This document shows, in pieces, positions 30,725 through 40,285 of a DNA stretch of 64,000 nucleotides. A program made the position numbers and the translations under genes. Numbering within the stretch: the first letter of the stretch is position 1; each line of letters opens with the position of its first letter. The stretch is from Nocardia crassostreae (lineage in GTDB: Bacteria > Actinomycetota > Actinomycetes > Mycobacteriales > Mycobacteriaceae). The stretch covers positions 1 to 64,000 of the forward strand of contig NZ_BDCH01000005.1 in NCBI RefSeq assembly GCF_001613405.1, read 5' to 3'. The notes under the pieces were generated by a model. The model had not been told where the DNA came from. It ran no database searches and saw nothing but the letters and a program-made list of their open reading frames with translations.

Positions 30725-31600
30725 CTACCCCTCGACGGGTGCGACGTCGACCGACACGGTAATGGTGCTCTTCTTGGCGTCGGTGTAGATGATGCCGCGC
30801 AGCGGCGGCACATCCGCGTAGTCCCGGCCCCAGGCGAGGGTGACATAGCGGTCTCCGGCGAATTGATCGTTGGTGGGATCGAATCCGAGCCACTGCCCGT
30901 CACCGGATCCGCCCGGCAGCCAGACCGCCGCCCAGGCATGGGTGGCGTCCGCGCCGACCACCCGTTCCTTCCCGGGCGGCGGATTGGTGGCGAGATATCC
31001 CGACACATAGCGACCGGCCAGGCCCACCGACCGCAGACAGGCGATGGCGAGCCTGGCGAAATCCTGGCAGACCCCTTCGCGGGCCTCGAAGACATCGGCG
31101 ACGCTGGTGCTCACGGTGGTGGAACCGGATTCATAGGTGAAGTCGGCGTGGATGCGGGCCGTCAGCTCGGTCACCGCGTCGAGCAGGGCACGGCCGGGTT
31201 CGAAGGATTCGGCGGCGTAGGCGGCGATATCCGGCGTGATCTCGGGCGGCGTCAGATCGAGGGTGAATTCGACCGCGAGCGGACCGTTCGCGGCGGTCGG
31301 GCGGGCCTTCTCCCAGGGCAGGGTGGCGGGGACCGGGTCCGGCGGCTCGACGTCCACCACCGACTCCCCCGTCACCTCCAAACGGAGATGTTCGGCGGTG
31401 ACATGGAAATACAGCGTGGTGTTGCCGTACACATCCAGCCCCACCGACCGGTCCGACGGCACCGGATCGACGCGAATCTCGTGCTCCCGCAACCGCTGTC
31501 CCGGCGACTGCCGCGGGGTCAGAAAGGCGCGTCCGTAGGAGCTGGTGACCTCGTCGGAATACACGTAGACGGTGCGATGCAGGATTCGATAACGCCGCAT
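30725..31600 (-). CDS. Transglutaminase-like cysteine protein (Rv2569c-like)
   Basis: A 291-residue protein with an N-terminal beta domain (about 1-85, RRYRILHRTVYVYSDEVTSSYG) and a papain-like transglutaminase core. The triad is Cys178 (REGVCQDFARLA), His221 (DATHAWAAVWLP) and Asp241 (FDPTNDQ). Such proteins act as peptidases or acyl transferases on glutamyl or peptide bonds. ATG 31600 is chosen; GTG 31606 overlaps the upstream stop as GTGA, so translation is coupled. Third gene of the operon. It is cytoplasmic, with no leader. Confidence 0.9.
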   Translation of the reverse strand: MRRYRILHRTVYVYSDEVTSSYGRAFLTPRQSPGQRLREHEIRVDPVPSDRSVGLDVYGNTTLYFHVTAEHLRLEVTGESVVDVEPPDPVPATLPWEKARPTAANGPLAVEFTLDLTPPEITPDIAAYAAESFEPGRALLDAVTELTARIHADFTYESGSTTVSTSVADVFEAREGVCQDFARLAIACLRSVGLAGRYVSGYLATNPPPGKERVVGADATHAWAAVWLPGGSGDGQWLGFDPTNDQFAGDRYVTLAWGRDYADVPPLRGIIYTDAKKSTITVSVDVAPVEG

Positions 31601-31602
31601 CG

Positions 31603-34428
31603 TCACCCCACCACCCGGGCCGAGCCCCACAGCGGCTGGGTCTCGCGCGGCACCGAAAGCCTGGTCGCCTCGAAGGATTCGGAGACCTTGCGCAACCGCA
31701 GATGCACGCCGTCGAGCAGGTCGACGAGTTCGGTGCGGCGGCCCCGCGCATCGGTCACCTCCAGATCGGCCGGATCGACCCGGCGCAGCATGCGCTGGGC
31801 ATCGGTGAGCAGGCGTTGCGGGCGGGAGGATCCGGTGGCGGCGGGCAGGGCCAGGAAGTCCGCTTCCAGGCGTTCCAGCTGATAGGCCAGGGAGCGCGGA
31901 TTGCTCGCATCGAACAGCAGCAGGCTCGCGAGCGCCACGATCCGCATCGAATCCCTTTGGCGGCGGCGGTAACTCACCGAGCAGACCGTCGCCTGCAAGA
32001 CGGCGTCGGTCACCACCCGGGCCATATCGGGGGGATGGTCGTCGCTGAGCGTGGCTCCCAGCAGCGCGGACAGCGCCAGGCCGCGTTCGAGGCGGCGGCC
32101 GATGTCCTGGACGTGCCAGCCGGTATCGCGCACCGTGGATTCGGCGTCGATGCCCGTGAGCGAGAGCAGCGCCGCCAGCGCCCGGGAGTGCACCGCGGAC
32201 AGCGCCGCGCCCCGATCTCCGTGTGCCGCCCGGTATTCCGAGAGCGCCCGGTCCGTGGAACTGAGCACCATCCAGGTGTCGGGCGAGAGTTGATCGCGCA
32301 CCGCCCGCGCCGCCTTCCCGTATCGATCCACCGCGAATGCCAGGGATCCCCGCAATTCCCGGTCGACGGTCAGCGAAACCAGATAGTCGTGGTCGCGCCG
32401 GGACGCGCCGGGTATGGCGATCGGCATGGTCGGTTCGTCGGAGTATTCGCGCCGACACGCGGCCCGCACCTCCTCGGGCACCCGATGCTGCCGCGTCGAC
32501 CCCGCGCGCTGCCGCTGCTCGCCGGGACGCTGCTGTTGTCCGAGCCGTTCGCTGGGCGGTTCCTGTTGTGCGGCCGACTGTTTGGGCGCGGGTGGCACGG
32601 TGCCGGTCATCTGGCCCAGCGCCGTCATCAGGATGGGCATGGCCTCCGCGCCCTCCATCCACGGCCGGTAGCGGTAGTCCTGATGGCGGTCGTGGATGGC
32701 GGCGAGCAGGCGCACCGTGGCCTCGGCGCGCTCACCGTAACGGCCCAGCCAGAACAGGTCGTTGAGCACGCGCGGCGAGCTGACCTGCGCCAGCGCCGGG
32801 ACCAACGGCACCCGGCGTTCGCGTTCCTCGGGCACCTCGACGGCCGGGACCGGGGCCGGGGCGCCGCGCACCCAGACATCCTTGGCGGCGGCCTCGCCGA
32901 TCATGCCGTTGGGTCCGCCGCGCTGATGCAATTGACCGAGCCCGCCCGCCATGACGCGATAGCCGACGCGTCCGGCCAGCGAGAACAGGCGCAGGGCGAC
33001 CGGCGCCGCGGCCAGGCCGCCCGATCCGGCGACGGCGGGGGCGACGGAGAAGCGGGCGGGTTCCTGCCCCACCCATTTCCAGCCCTCGGCATCGATGCGG
33101 GCCCGCCATTCGGTGAGTTGCGCCCGGGTGAGGATGGGGCCGAACACGGTGGTGTTGTCGATGGTCGAGCGCAGGATGAGCCGGTGCAGGTTGGCGGTGA
33201 GATGGGTGCGCTCGGTGTCGTCGCCGCCCCAATACGCCTCCACCCCGGGTAATTTCAGGTCTTCGTCGAGCAGCAGGCGTGACAGTCGCGGCAGGAACGC
33301 GGCCAGCGCGGGGCTTTCGAGCAGCCCGCTGCCGAGCGTATTGACCACGGTGACCGCACCGCGGCGCAGCACCTCCACCAAACCCACCACGCCCAGCTGG
33401 GAATCCGGGCGCAGATCGAGCGGATCGGAGAATTCCGCGTCCACGCGCCGCAGCACCACGTCGACCTGTTTGAGCGTGCCCAGCGAGCGCATCCACAGCC
33501 GCCCGTCGCGCACCACCAGATCGGCGCTCTCCACCAGCGGGAATCCCAGGATCGACGCCAAATAGGCTTGATCGAAGGCGGTTTCGGAATGCACGCCAGG
33601 GCTCAGCACGACCACCACCGGTTCCTCGGCGGCGGCGCGGGGTGCGGCCTCCACCAGCATGAGCCGCATGGCGCGCACGAACGGCGTGAGCGGCAGCGGA
33701 CTCGCCAGTTCGAAGGCCTCGGGTATCGCGGCCGACACCACCCGCCGGTCCGCCACCGCGTAGCCGATGCCCGAGGGCGCCTGCGCCCAATCAGCGAGCA
33801 CCCGGAAACCGCCGTCGCCCCAGCGGCTGATATCGCAGGCGTGCAGGAACAGCTGCTGCCGTCCGGGCAGCGAAATACCGTGCGCGGCACGCACATAACC
33901 GCTGTGCGCGAACACCACCGCGGGCGGCACCAGACCGGCGGTGAGGGTGCGCCGGGGTCCGTAGAGATCGCCGAGCAGGGCGTCGAGCAGCCGGGAGCGT
34001 TGCACCACACCGGCTTCCAGAACCGACCAGTCCTCGGCGGAGACCAGCAGCGGGATCGGATCCAGCCGCCACGGCGACGGGGCGGCGGTCCGCTCCGGAT
34101 CCGTCCGCAGTTCGGTGTAGGTGATGCCGTCGTCCTCGATGAGCCGCCGCACCCGGCCGTCGATGCGGTGCAGGCCGTCGCGGCCCTGTTCCAGGAAATC
34201 GGCGGAGAGTTCGGTCCACATGCGCCGCAGGCGGCCCTCGCCGTCGACGAGTTCGTCGTAGTAACCGCCGGTGGGCAGGCCGCAGGCGTCCATGCCGCCG
34301 GTTTCGGCCGCGGCGGCCCGATAGGTGGCGAAATCCTCGGCCACGCCGGGCCGGGCGGACGGATCGGGCCACCGGGCGGGTTCTCCGGGCGCGGGGTCCC
34401 CCGGTGGCGTCGCATCGAGCAGTGTCAC
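31603..34428 (-). CDS. Circularly permuted ATP-grasp fused to alpha-E domain (Rv2567-like)
   Basis: A 941-residue fusion. Residues about 50-500 form a circularly permuted ATP-grasp ligase (DUF404/DUF407 region; GGYYDELVDGEGRLRRMW, GDLYGPRRTL, VVVLSPGVHSETAFD, LGSGLLESPAL), a predicted peptide or amide-bond-forming enzyme. Residues about 550-935 form the all-helical alpha-E domain (RVLNDLFWLGRYGERAEATVRLL). An extra Gln/Pro/Arg-rich stretch at about 612-650 interrupts alpha-E. The start is taken as GTG 34428, 24 bases inside the end of the upstream gene. It resembles M. tuberculosis Rv2567, which has the same fusion. Substrate unknown. Confidence 0.88.
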   Translation of the reverse strand: MTLLDATPPGDPAPGEPARWPDPSARPGVAEDFATYRAAAAETGGMDACGLPTGGYYDELVDGEGRLRRMWTELSADFLEQGRDGLHRIDGRVRRLIEDDGITYTELRTDPERTAAPSPWRLDPIPLLVSAEDWSVLEAGVVQRSRLLDALLGDLYGPRRTLTAGLVPPAVVFAHSGYVRAAHGISLPGRQQLFLHACDISRWGDGGFRVLADWAQAPSGIGYAVADRRVVSAAIPEAFELASPLPLTPFVRAMRLMLVEAAPRAAAEEPVVVVLSPGVHSETAFDQAYLASILGFPLVESADLVVRDGRLWMRSLGTLKQVDVVLRRVDAEFSDPLDLRPDSQLGVVGLVEVLRRGAVTVVNTLGSGLLESPALAAFLPRLSRLLLDEDLKLPGVEAYWGGDDTERTHLTANLHRLILRSTIDNTTVFGPILTRAQLTEWRARIDAEGWKWVGQEPARFSVAPAVAGSGGLAAAPVALRLFSLAGRVGYRVMAGGLGQLHQRGGPNGMIGEAAAKDVWVRGAPAPVPAVEVPEERERRVPLVPALAQVSSPRVLNDLFWLGRYGERAEATVRLLAAIHDRHQDYRYRPWMEGAEAMPILMTALGQMTGTVPPAPKQSAAQQEPPSERLGQQQRPGEQRQRAGSTRQHRVPEEVRAACRREYSDEPTMPIAIPGASRRDHDYLVSLTVDRELRGSLAFAVDRYGKAARAVRDQLSPDTWMVLSSTDRALSEYRAAHGDRGAALSAVHSRALAALLSLTGIDAESTVRDTGWHVQDIGRRLERGLALSALLGATLSDDHPPDMARVVTDAVLQATVCSVSYRRRQRDSMRIVALASLLLFDASNPRSLAYQLERLEADFLALPAATGSSRPQRLLTDAQRMLRRVDPADLEVTDARGRRTELVDLLDGVHLRLRKVSESFEATRLSVPRETQPLWGSARVVG

Positions 34429-34451
34429 CGCTACCACTTCCCCGGGTATGC

Positions 34452-37400
34452 CTACCGGTCGCCGGCCACGCCCCACACGGTTCGTGCCCGGCGGAGGTCG
34501 AGGATTCCGGGTGCGCCGATATCGGTGGCCTGTATGGCCATTTTGGCACGCAGGGCAGCGGTGTCGACCGGTCCCGGCGTATGTCCGAAAGGTTCGAAAC
34601 GCCGGTTGCGCCGGGATTGCGCCTCGACCGCGTTCACCGGCGGCCCCGCGTAGAAGCGGCCGCCGGGATGCGAGACGTGATAGGTGCAGCCGCCCCGCGA
34701 CAGACCTGACTCCAGGTCGACGACATCGAAAACCAAGGGGGCGTCCACCGTCAGCGACGGATGCAACGAGTTCGGCGGCTGCCAGGCCCGATAGCGCACA
34801 CCCGCCACCTGCACATCCGCCTTACCGGTGGACAGCAGCGGAATCGGGAAACCATTGCAGGTCAGCGCGTACCGGCCGCGATCGGCGCCCACCACGCGCA
34901 CCTGCAGGCGCTCCACCGAGGAATCCACATAGCGCGCGGTCCCCGACGCCGTGGTCTGCTCGCCGAGGGTGTTCCAGGGCTCGATGGCCCCGCGTAATTC
35001 GACTTCCATATCCCCTAGTACCACCGTGCCCACCCGGGGAAAACGGAACTCGGAGAACGGATCGAGCCAGCTGATATCGAATTCGATACCGTGCGCGCGC
35101 AGATCGGTTGCGACCTCGGCGATATCGGCCAGCAGGAAGTGCGGCAGCAGATACCGGCCGTGCAGATTCGCGCCGTGCCGGATGAGCGGCGCGGTGTAGC
35201 GACGCTCCCAGAACCGCAGCACCAGCGCCCGCACCAGCAGCGACTGCACCATGGCCATGCGGTGGTGCGGCGGCATCTCGAACCCGCGCAATTCCACCAG
35301 CCCCAGTCGGCCGCGCGCGGAATCCGGACTGAAGAGCTTGTCGATGCAGAACTCGGCGCGGTGCGTGTTTCCGGTGATATCGGTGAGCAGATGCCGCAGC
35401 GCCCGATCCACCACCCAGGGCGCGGCCCCGCCCGCGCCGCCGAGCCGGACGATCTCCGCGAAGGCGATCTCCAACTCGTAGAGGGCGTCGTCGCGGCCCT
35501 CGTCCACCCGCGGCGCCTGCGAGGTCGGGCCGATGAACCGCCCGGAGAACAGATACGACAGCGCCGGATGCCGCTGCCAATAGGTCAGCATGGACACCAG
35601 CAGATCCGGCCGCCGCAGCAGCGGCGACCGCGCGGGCGTGCGCCCGCCCAGCGTGATGTGATTGCCGCCGCCGGTCCCGCTGTGCGTCCCGTCCACATCG
35701 AAGGATTCGGTACCGAGCCGCGCCAGCCGCGCCTGCTCGTACAGGTTCTCCAGCAGCCCCGCCTGATCCGCGAAGGATCCGGTCGGCTGCACATTCACCT
35801 CGATCACCCCGGGATCCGGCGTGATCGACAAACTCCGCAACCGCGAATCCACCGGCGGCGCATACCCTTCCAGCACCACCGGCTGCTCCACCGCCACCAC
35901 CGCGGCCTCCACCCGCCGCATCAGATCGAAGAAGGTGTCCAGATCCTCCACCGGCGGCAGGAACAGGAACAGCCTCCCGTCGCGCACCTCGGCCACCAGC
36001 GCGGTGGTCGGCGCGCGATCGGCGGACTCCACCACCGCGGCGGGCTCATCGGGCCGCAGCGGCAGCCGCGGCGCGAACGGATCCGCCTCCGGGCGCGCGG
36101 GCGGCGACTGCCAGGAGATGGCGCCGAGCGGCAATCGCAGCCCCGCGGGGGAATCCCCTTCGGCCAACATGATTCGCCCACGCCGCAATTGCCAATCCGC
36201 GCTCGCCCACCCGGATTCATCCGAGCGCCGGTGCAGCGGCAGCACATACGCGGCCGGTTCGGTCACCGCGGTATCCAGCCGCGCGAGCGCCTGTTTCCGC
36301 GCCCGCGCCGAATCCCGCTCCGGCGCGATGTCATCGCCCGCGTCCACCGGCTCCCCCTGCGGAGCACTGGCTTTCGCCGCCATCCGCAACAGCGGATCCT
36401 CATACGCGGCCCGCACCTGCGTCCCCGGCAACCCCAACCCGGCCGCGATATACGCAATCACATCTCGCGCGGCATCGCCCCCGGCCCGCCACGGCAATAC
36501 CGATCCGCCCGCTCGTTCGACACCACCGCGCCACGGCGCCTCGCCACCGTGCCCTCTCGGCTCGGATGCGCGCACGTCGATTCGTCCGCCATTCGCCCTC
36601 GCCGCACGCGGGTCTCCCACCTGCGAATCATCCGACCACCGCGCACCGACCCCCCCTTCGCCCGCAATCCGCGCCGCGGCCGCACCCAGCGCGGCGTCAT
36701 AACCCGACGCGGTGTTGTCGCCTGAGGCGACAGCAGCACCCGACGCGGTCGACGGCTCAAGCGGGGGGTCGCCGACCGCGCGTCCGGCCTCGTGGCGCAC
36801 AGCGGCGTCGATGTCATCGGCCGGGCCCGTGCGCGACACGCTCTCCGAACCCGCTGTGTCCGGCCTGATGTCGCTCCCGCCCGCCGCGTCACCCGGCGGT
36901 TCGCCCATCGCATCGCGGTCCGGAGCGGCCTGCCGGTGCGGCTCATCGCCATTCGGTGCGCGAACTCCAGAGCGGGTACGGCCGGACTCCGCGAGCGTCG
37001 CGGGCGGCGGGAGCCAGGGGTCGATGAGCAGGTGCGGGTGGCGCCAGAGGGGGGTGCCGTCGGCGCGCCAGAGGAGGGCGATATCCCAGCGCGGGAGGGC
37101 TTCTCCGGGGTACCACTTGCCCTGGCGGTATTGGGCCAGGCCGTGGGGGGCGTAGATGCGGCGCAGGCGCTGGGCGAGGTAGGCGGCGCGTTCGCGCTTG
37201 TGCGGGCCGTCGGCGTCGGTGGTCCATTCCGGGGAGGTCTGGTCGTCGATGGAGACGAAGGTGGGTTCACCGCCGATGGTGAGGCCGATATCGGCGGCCT
37301 CGGTGCGGGCGTCGACGTCCGCGCCGACGGCGGCGATGCGATCCCATTGAATATCGCTGTAGGGCTTGGTGACTCGCGGGTCCTCGTGGATGCGGCGGAC

Positions 37401-38285
37401 GGTATTGGAGAAGTCCAGGGTCGCCTTCACCGGATCGGTGGCGCCGGTGATGGGGGCCGAGGACATGGGGTGCGGGGTGGCGGCGAGGGGAATGTGGCCC
37501 TCCCCGGCGAACAGGCCGGAGGTGGGGTCCAGGCCCATCCAGCCCGCGCCGGGAATGTAGACCTCGGTCCAGGCGTGCAGGTCGGTGAAATCGGCGGGCG
37601 GGCCGGAGGGTCCGTCCAGGGAGAACACATCCTGGGCCAGCTGGATGAGGTAGCCGGAGACGAAACGGGCCGCCAGGCCGTACTCGCGCAGGATGGAGAC
37701 CAGCAGCCAGGCCGAATCCCGGCAGGAGCCCAGGGCGGCGCGCAGCGTGTGGCCGGGCGTCTGCACACCGGGCTCCATGCGAATGGTGTAGCCGACATCG
37801 CGGTGCAGCGCCTTATTGATCGAGACCAGGAAGTCGAAGACGTGCGCGCCCGATCGCGGCGGATGCGCGCGCACCCAGTCGCGCACGGATTTCCCGAGGC
37901 CGGAACCGGATTCGCCCTCGTCCACCGGCCGCAGATACGGCTCCAGATCGGCGGTCAGCTGCGGGGGATAGTCGAACGGGAAATGCTCGGCGTACTCCTC
38001 GACGAAGAAGTCGAACGGATTGATCACGTCCATATCCGCGATCAGTCCCACCAGGACCGACATCTGGGTCGCCGGTTCGTTGAAGATTAGGCGCGCAAGG
38101 AAATTCCCGAAGGCGTCCTGCTGCCAGTTCACCCAGTGCGCGGCGGGCGTCACCCGCATGGAATACGCCTCGATACCCGTCCGGGTGTGCGGCGCCGGTC
38201 GCAGGCGCACCACATGGGGGTGTATCCGCACCGGGTGATCGAAGGTGTAGGTCGTGCGATGTTCCAGGGACACTTTGACGCCCAT
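34452..38285 (-). CDS. Large transglutaminase/DUF2126 protein (Rv2566-like)
   Basis: A roughly 1277-residue protein, first in the operon. The N-terminal beta domain (VSLEHRTTYTFDHPVRIHPH) and transglutaminase core span about 1-300, with Cys188 (GSCRDSAWLL), His237 (DLHAWTEVYIP) and Asp253 (GLDPTSG). DUF2126 follows (about 330-1277; LTIGGEPTFVS, SGTGGGNHITLGG, SYLFSGRFIGPTSQAPR-like). A low-complexity Gly/Ala/Asp/Arg segment at about 433-600 splits the DUF2126 part and looks like an insertion. Start ATG 38285 is uncertain; GTG codons lie just upstream. It is predicted to act with the ATP-grasp partner in peptide synthesis or modification. Confidence 0.88.
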   Translation of the reverse strand: MGVKVSLEHRTTYTFDHPVRIHPHVVRLRPAPHTRTGIEAYSMRVTPAAHWVNWQQDAFGNFLARLIFNEPATQMSVLVGLIADMDVINPFDFFVEEYAEHFPFDYPPQLTADLEPYLRPVDEGESGSGLGKSVRDWVRAHPPRSGAHVFDFLVSINKALHRDVGYTIRMEPGVQTPGHTLRAALGSCRDSAWLLVSILREYGLAARFVSGYLIQLAQDVFSLDGPSGPPADFTDLHAWTEVYIPGAGWMGLDPTSGLFAGEGHIPLAATPHPMSSAPITGATDPVKATLDFSNTVRRIHEDPRVTKPYSDIQWDRIAAVGADVDARTEAADIGLTIGGEPTFVSIDDQTSPEWTTDADGPHKRERAAYLAQRLRRIYAPHGLAQYRQGKWYPGEALPRWDIALLWRADGTPLWRHPHLLIDPWLPPPATLAESGRTRSGVRAPNGDEPHRQAAPDRDAMGEPPGDAAGGSDIRPDTAGSESVSRTGPADDIDAAVRHEAGRAVGDPPLEPSTASGAAVASGDNTASGYDAALGAAAARIAGEGGVGARWSDDSQVGDPRAARANGGRIDVRASEPRGHGGEAPWRGGVERAGGSVLPWRAGGDAARDVIAYIAAGLGLPGTQVRAAYEDPLLRMAAKASAPQGEPVDAGDDIAPERDSARARKQALARLDTAVTEPAAYVLPLHRRSDESGWASADWQLRRGRIMLAEGDSPAGLRLPLGAISWQSPPARPEADPFAPRLPLRPDEPAAVVESADRAPTTALVAEVRDGRLFLFLPPVEDLDTFFDLMRRVEAAVVAVEQPVVLEGYAPPVDSRLRSLSITPDPGVIEVNVQPTGSFADQAGLLENLYEQARLARLGTESFDVDGTHSGTGGGNHITLGGRTPARSPLLRRPDLLVSMLTYWQRHPALSYLFSGRFIGPTSQAPRVDEGRDDALYELEIAFAEIVRLGGAGGAAPWVVDRALRHLLTDITGNTHRAEFCIDKLFSPDSARGRLGLVELRGFEMPPHHRMAMVQSLLVRALVLRFWERRYTAPLIRHGANLHGRYLLPHFLLADIAEVATDLRAHGIEFDISWLDPFSEFRFPRVGTVVLGDMEVELRGAIEPWNTLGEQTTASGTARYVDSSVERLQVRVVGADRGRYALTCNGFPIPLLSTGKADVQVAGVRYRAWQPPNSLHPSLTVDAPLVFDVVDLESGLSRGGCTYHVSHPGGRFYAGPPVNAVEAQSRRNRRFEPFGHTPGPVDTAALRAKMAIQATDIGAPGILDLRRARTVWGVAGDR

Positions 38286-38412
38286 TCCTAAGTTCACCAC
38301 GCCAGACCCCGGACACGCGGGCGGATTCCAGACAGTTCGGGCGACACGCGGTGACCTCCCACAGATGTCGCACCCGGGTGATAAGACTCCTAGTGACGAT
38401 TGGAGGAGCTTC

Positions 38413-38631
38413 ATGAGCACCTGCTCGCTCTGTGAATCGGCCCTCGATCACTGCCACGGGACGTTGATCGCCCACGCCGACGGCGCCACCGAATGCACCG
38501 ACTGGCACTGTGACAGTCTCGATCGCGTGCGGCACGTCTATCTGGCCGACTGCTCCGAAGTGGCGGGCGGCTGCGAATGCCTGGAAGCCGAGATCATGCT
38601 GGACACCGGTCCGCAGAGCCTGGCCGGATAG
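38413..38631 (+). CDS. Small Cys/His-rich protein, unknown function
   Basis: A 72-residue protein with GGAGGAG 6 bases before its ATG, so a well-supported start. It has eight cysteines and several histidines (CSLCESALDHCHG; CTDWHCD; CSEVAGGCECLEAE), consistent with one or two zinc sites. The acidic C-terminus ends in a flexible tail. It is divergent from the DUF2126 operon across 127 bases, so the two may share regulation. I do not recognise a named family. Confidence 0.75.
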   Translation: MSTCSLCESALDHCHGTLIAHADGATECTDWHCDSLDRVRHVYLADCSEVAGGCECLEAEIMLDTGPQSLAG

Positions 38632-38675
38632 GGCCTGGCCGGGGCGGGCGGTCCGGCTGCCACTAGCCTGACCGG

Positions 38676-39317
38676 GTGAGCTACGACCATGTTCTGCTGC
38701 CCTCCGGCGCCGCCGCCACCCCGGCGGCGGTCGATACGTATCTGGCGATGCAGGACGGGAAACCGGCCACACCGGCGGTGGCGGAGCTGGCCGCGGAACT
38801 CGACAAGCGCAATGGCGAACTGCCCGAGGAGGACAACTTCCTCACCGATCCGGTCGCCGAGAGCGCGGTCGGTGCGGCCCTGTTCGTGTCCAGCCCGATC
38901 GACGCCGTGGGATTCGTGCGGAACCTGCTCTTCGAGCTGGCGACGCCGCTCGGATACGCGGTGTACGACCCGCAGCTGACCTGGCTCATCGATCCGGCCG
39001 GGCACGTCCCCATAGCGGTGTCCCACGGCGGAGCGGGTGAATTCCCTTATCTCACACAAGAACTGGCGCGCCGCTGGATTCCGGAGCTGGGCGCGCCCGG
39101 ACCGTATCTGATCGCGGATCGCGGCGACGAGGTCTACATCCAGACCTATCGGCACGACGACGGGCATTACGACCTGGAATACCGGGACGGCTCGGCGGAC
39201 CGGCATTTCACCATTGCCGTGCGGGATGCGGAATTGGTCGCGGATCTCATCTGGGAATGGACCAGCGGGGATCGGTCGCGCTTCGACACGCTCGACTGGG
39301 AGCGGCTCACCTTCTGA
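38676..39317 (+). CDS. Hypothetical protein, 213 residues
   Basis: A soluble acidic protein starting at GTG 38676, 44 bases after the Cys-rich gene and on the same strand. No signal peptide or membrane helix is seen. The first 80 residues are helical (AAVDTYLAMQDGK; VAELAAELDKRNGELPEEDNF). The rest appears alpha/beta with YLIADRGDEVYIQTYRHDDGHYDLEYRDG. Coding is supported by codon bias and a clear stop; I do not recognise the family. It may be in an operon with the Cys-rich gene. Confidence 0.65.
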   Translation: MSYDHVLLPSGAAATPAAVDTYLAMQDGKPATPAVAELAAELDKRNGELPEEDNFLTDPVAESAVGAALFVSSPIDAVGFVRNLLFELATPLGYAVYDPQLTWLIDPAGHVPIAVSHGGAGEFPYLTQELARRWIPELGAPGPYLIADRGDEVYIQTYRHDDGHYDLEYRDGSADRHFTIAVRDAELVADLIWEWTSGDRSRFDTLDWERLTF

Positions 39318-39473
39318 ATGCGCGCGGCGGAGAAATAACAGCCGCATTTCGATTCGGGCTCGAGCACCCTCGGGATAAAGCCTGCGCGGGCGCAGGAACG
39401 CTAGCCTTTCGCTTATTCCGCACGGCGCAACACGGCTTGTTCTCGTAACTCATCGCGAACGAGGAGAGAACCG

Positions 39474-39665
39474 ATGAAGCTCCGCCCGAAGCTCAGTACC
39501 CCGAAGTTGCGTAAGAGCCTGGCCATTCTCGCCGGGGCGGCGGCCACATTCGCCGTGGCCGTCGCCCTGCACGCCACCGGTGCGGGGGCCGATATCCCCC
39601 GCAACAGCCAGCACATCCCCTGCCCGCAACCGGCGGCCATGCCCGCGCCGCCGTACTGGACCTAG
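39474..39665 (+). CDS. Small secreted peptide, unknown function
   Basis: A 63-residue ORF with GAGGAGAG 6 bases before the ATG. It has a basic N-terminus, a hydrophobic segment ([17 protein letters not shown]), an AGA-D cleavage-like site near residue 39 and a short mature part of about 24 residues with Pro and one Cys ([19 protein letters not shown]). It is probably exported. Its TAG stop shares bases with the recR stop on the other strand. Confidence 0.65.
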   Translation: MKLRPKLSTPKLRKSLAILAGAAATFAVAVALHATGAGADIPRNSQHIPCPQPAAMPAPPYWT

Positions 39666-40270
39666 AGCGCCCGGCGGCCGGAAAGGGCCCGGCCCAGCGT
39701 CAGCTCGTCGGCGAATTCGAGATCGCCGCCCATGGGCAGGCCGGAGGCCAGTCGCGTGACCGACAGGCCCGGGAAATCGCGCAGCATGCGCACCAGGTAG
39801 GTCGCCGTGGCCTCGCCCTCGGTATTCGGGTCGGTGGCGATGATGACCTCGGTGACGTCCACCCCGTCGTCCTGATTGCCGATGCGGGTCAGCAGTTCGC
39901 GTATGCGGAGCTGATCCGGGCCGATGCCCGACAGCGGGTCGAGCGCACCGCCGAGCACGTGATAGCGGCCGCGGAATTCCAGGGTGCGCTCGATGGCCTG
40001 CACATCCTTGGGCTCCTCGACCACGCAGATCATGGTGCGGTCGCGGCGCGGATCGGCGCAGATGCGGCAGAGTTCACCATCGGAGACGGTGCCACAGACC
40101 GCGCAGAAGCGCACGCCGTCGCGCACCTTCTGTAGCGCCGCCTGCAGGCGGTCGATCTCCGGCGGCTCGACGCCCAGCAGATGAAAGGCAATGCGCTGCG
40201 CGCTCTTCGGGCCGACACCCGGCAGTTTGCCCAGCTCGTCGATGAGATCCTGAACGGGACCTTCGTACAC
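39662..40270 (-). CDS. recR: Recombination mediator protein RecR
   Basis: A 202-residue DNA repair protein that works with RecO in loading RecA at gaps. It has an N-terminal HhH region ([17 protein letters not shown]), a four-cysteine zinc finger ([16 protein letters not shown]), and a Toprim domain ([33 protein letters not shown]). Starts with GTG. It lies 15 bases downstream of ybaB, the conserved order also seen in Rv3716c-Rv3715c. Confidence 0.97.
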   Translation of the reverse strand: MYEGPVQDLIDELGKLPGVGPKSAQRIAFHLLGVEPPEIDRLQAALQKVRDGVRFCAVCGTVSDGELCRICADPRRDRTMICVVEEPKDVQAIERTLEFRGRYHVLGGALDPLSGIGPDQLRIRELLTRIGNQDDGVDVTEVIIATDPNTEGEATATYLVRMLRDFPGLSVTRLASGLPMGGDLEFADELTLGRALSGRRAL

Positions 40271-40285
40271 CTCGCGCCGGTCCGA

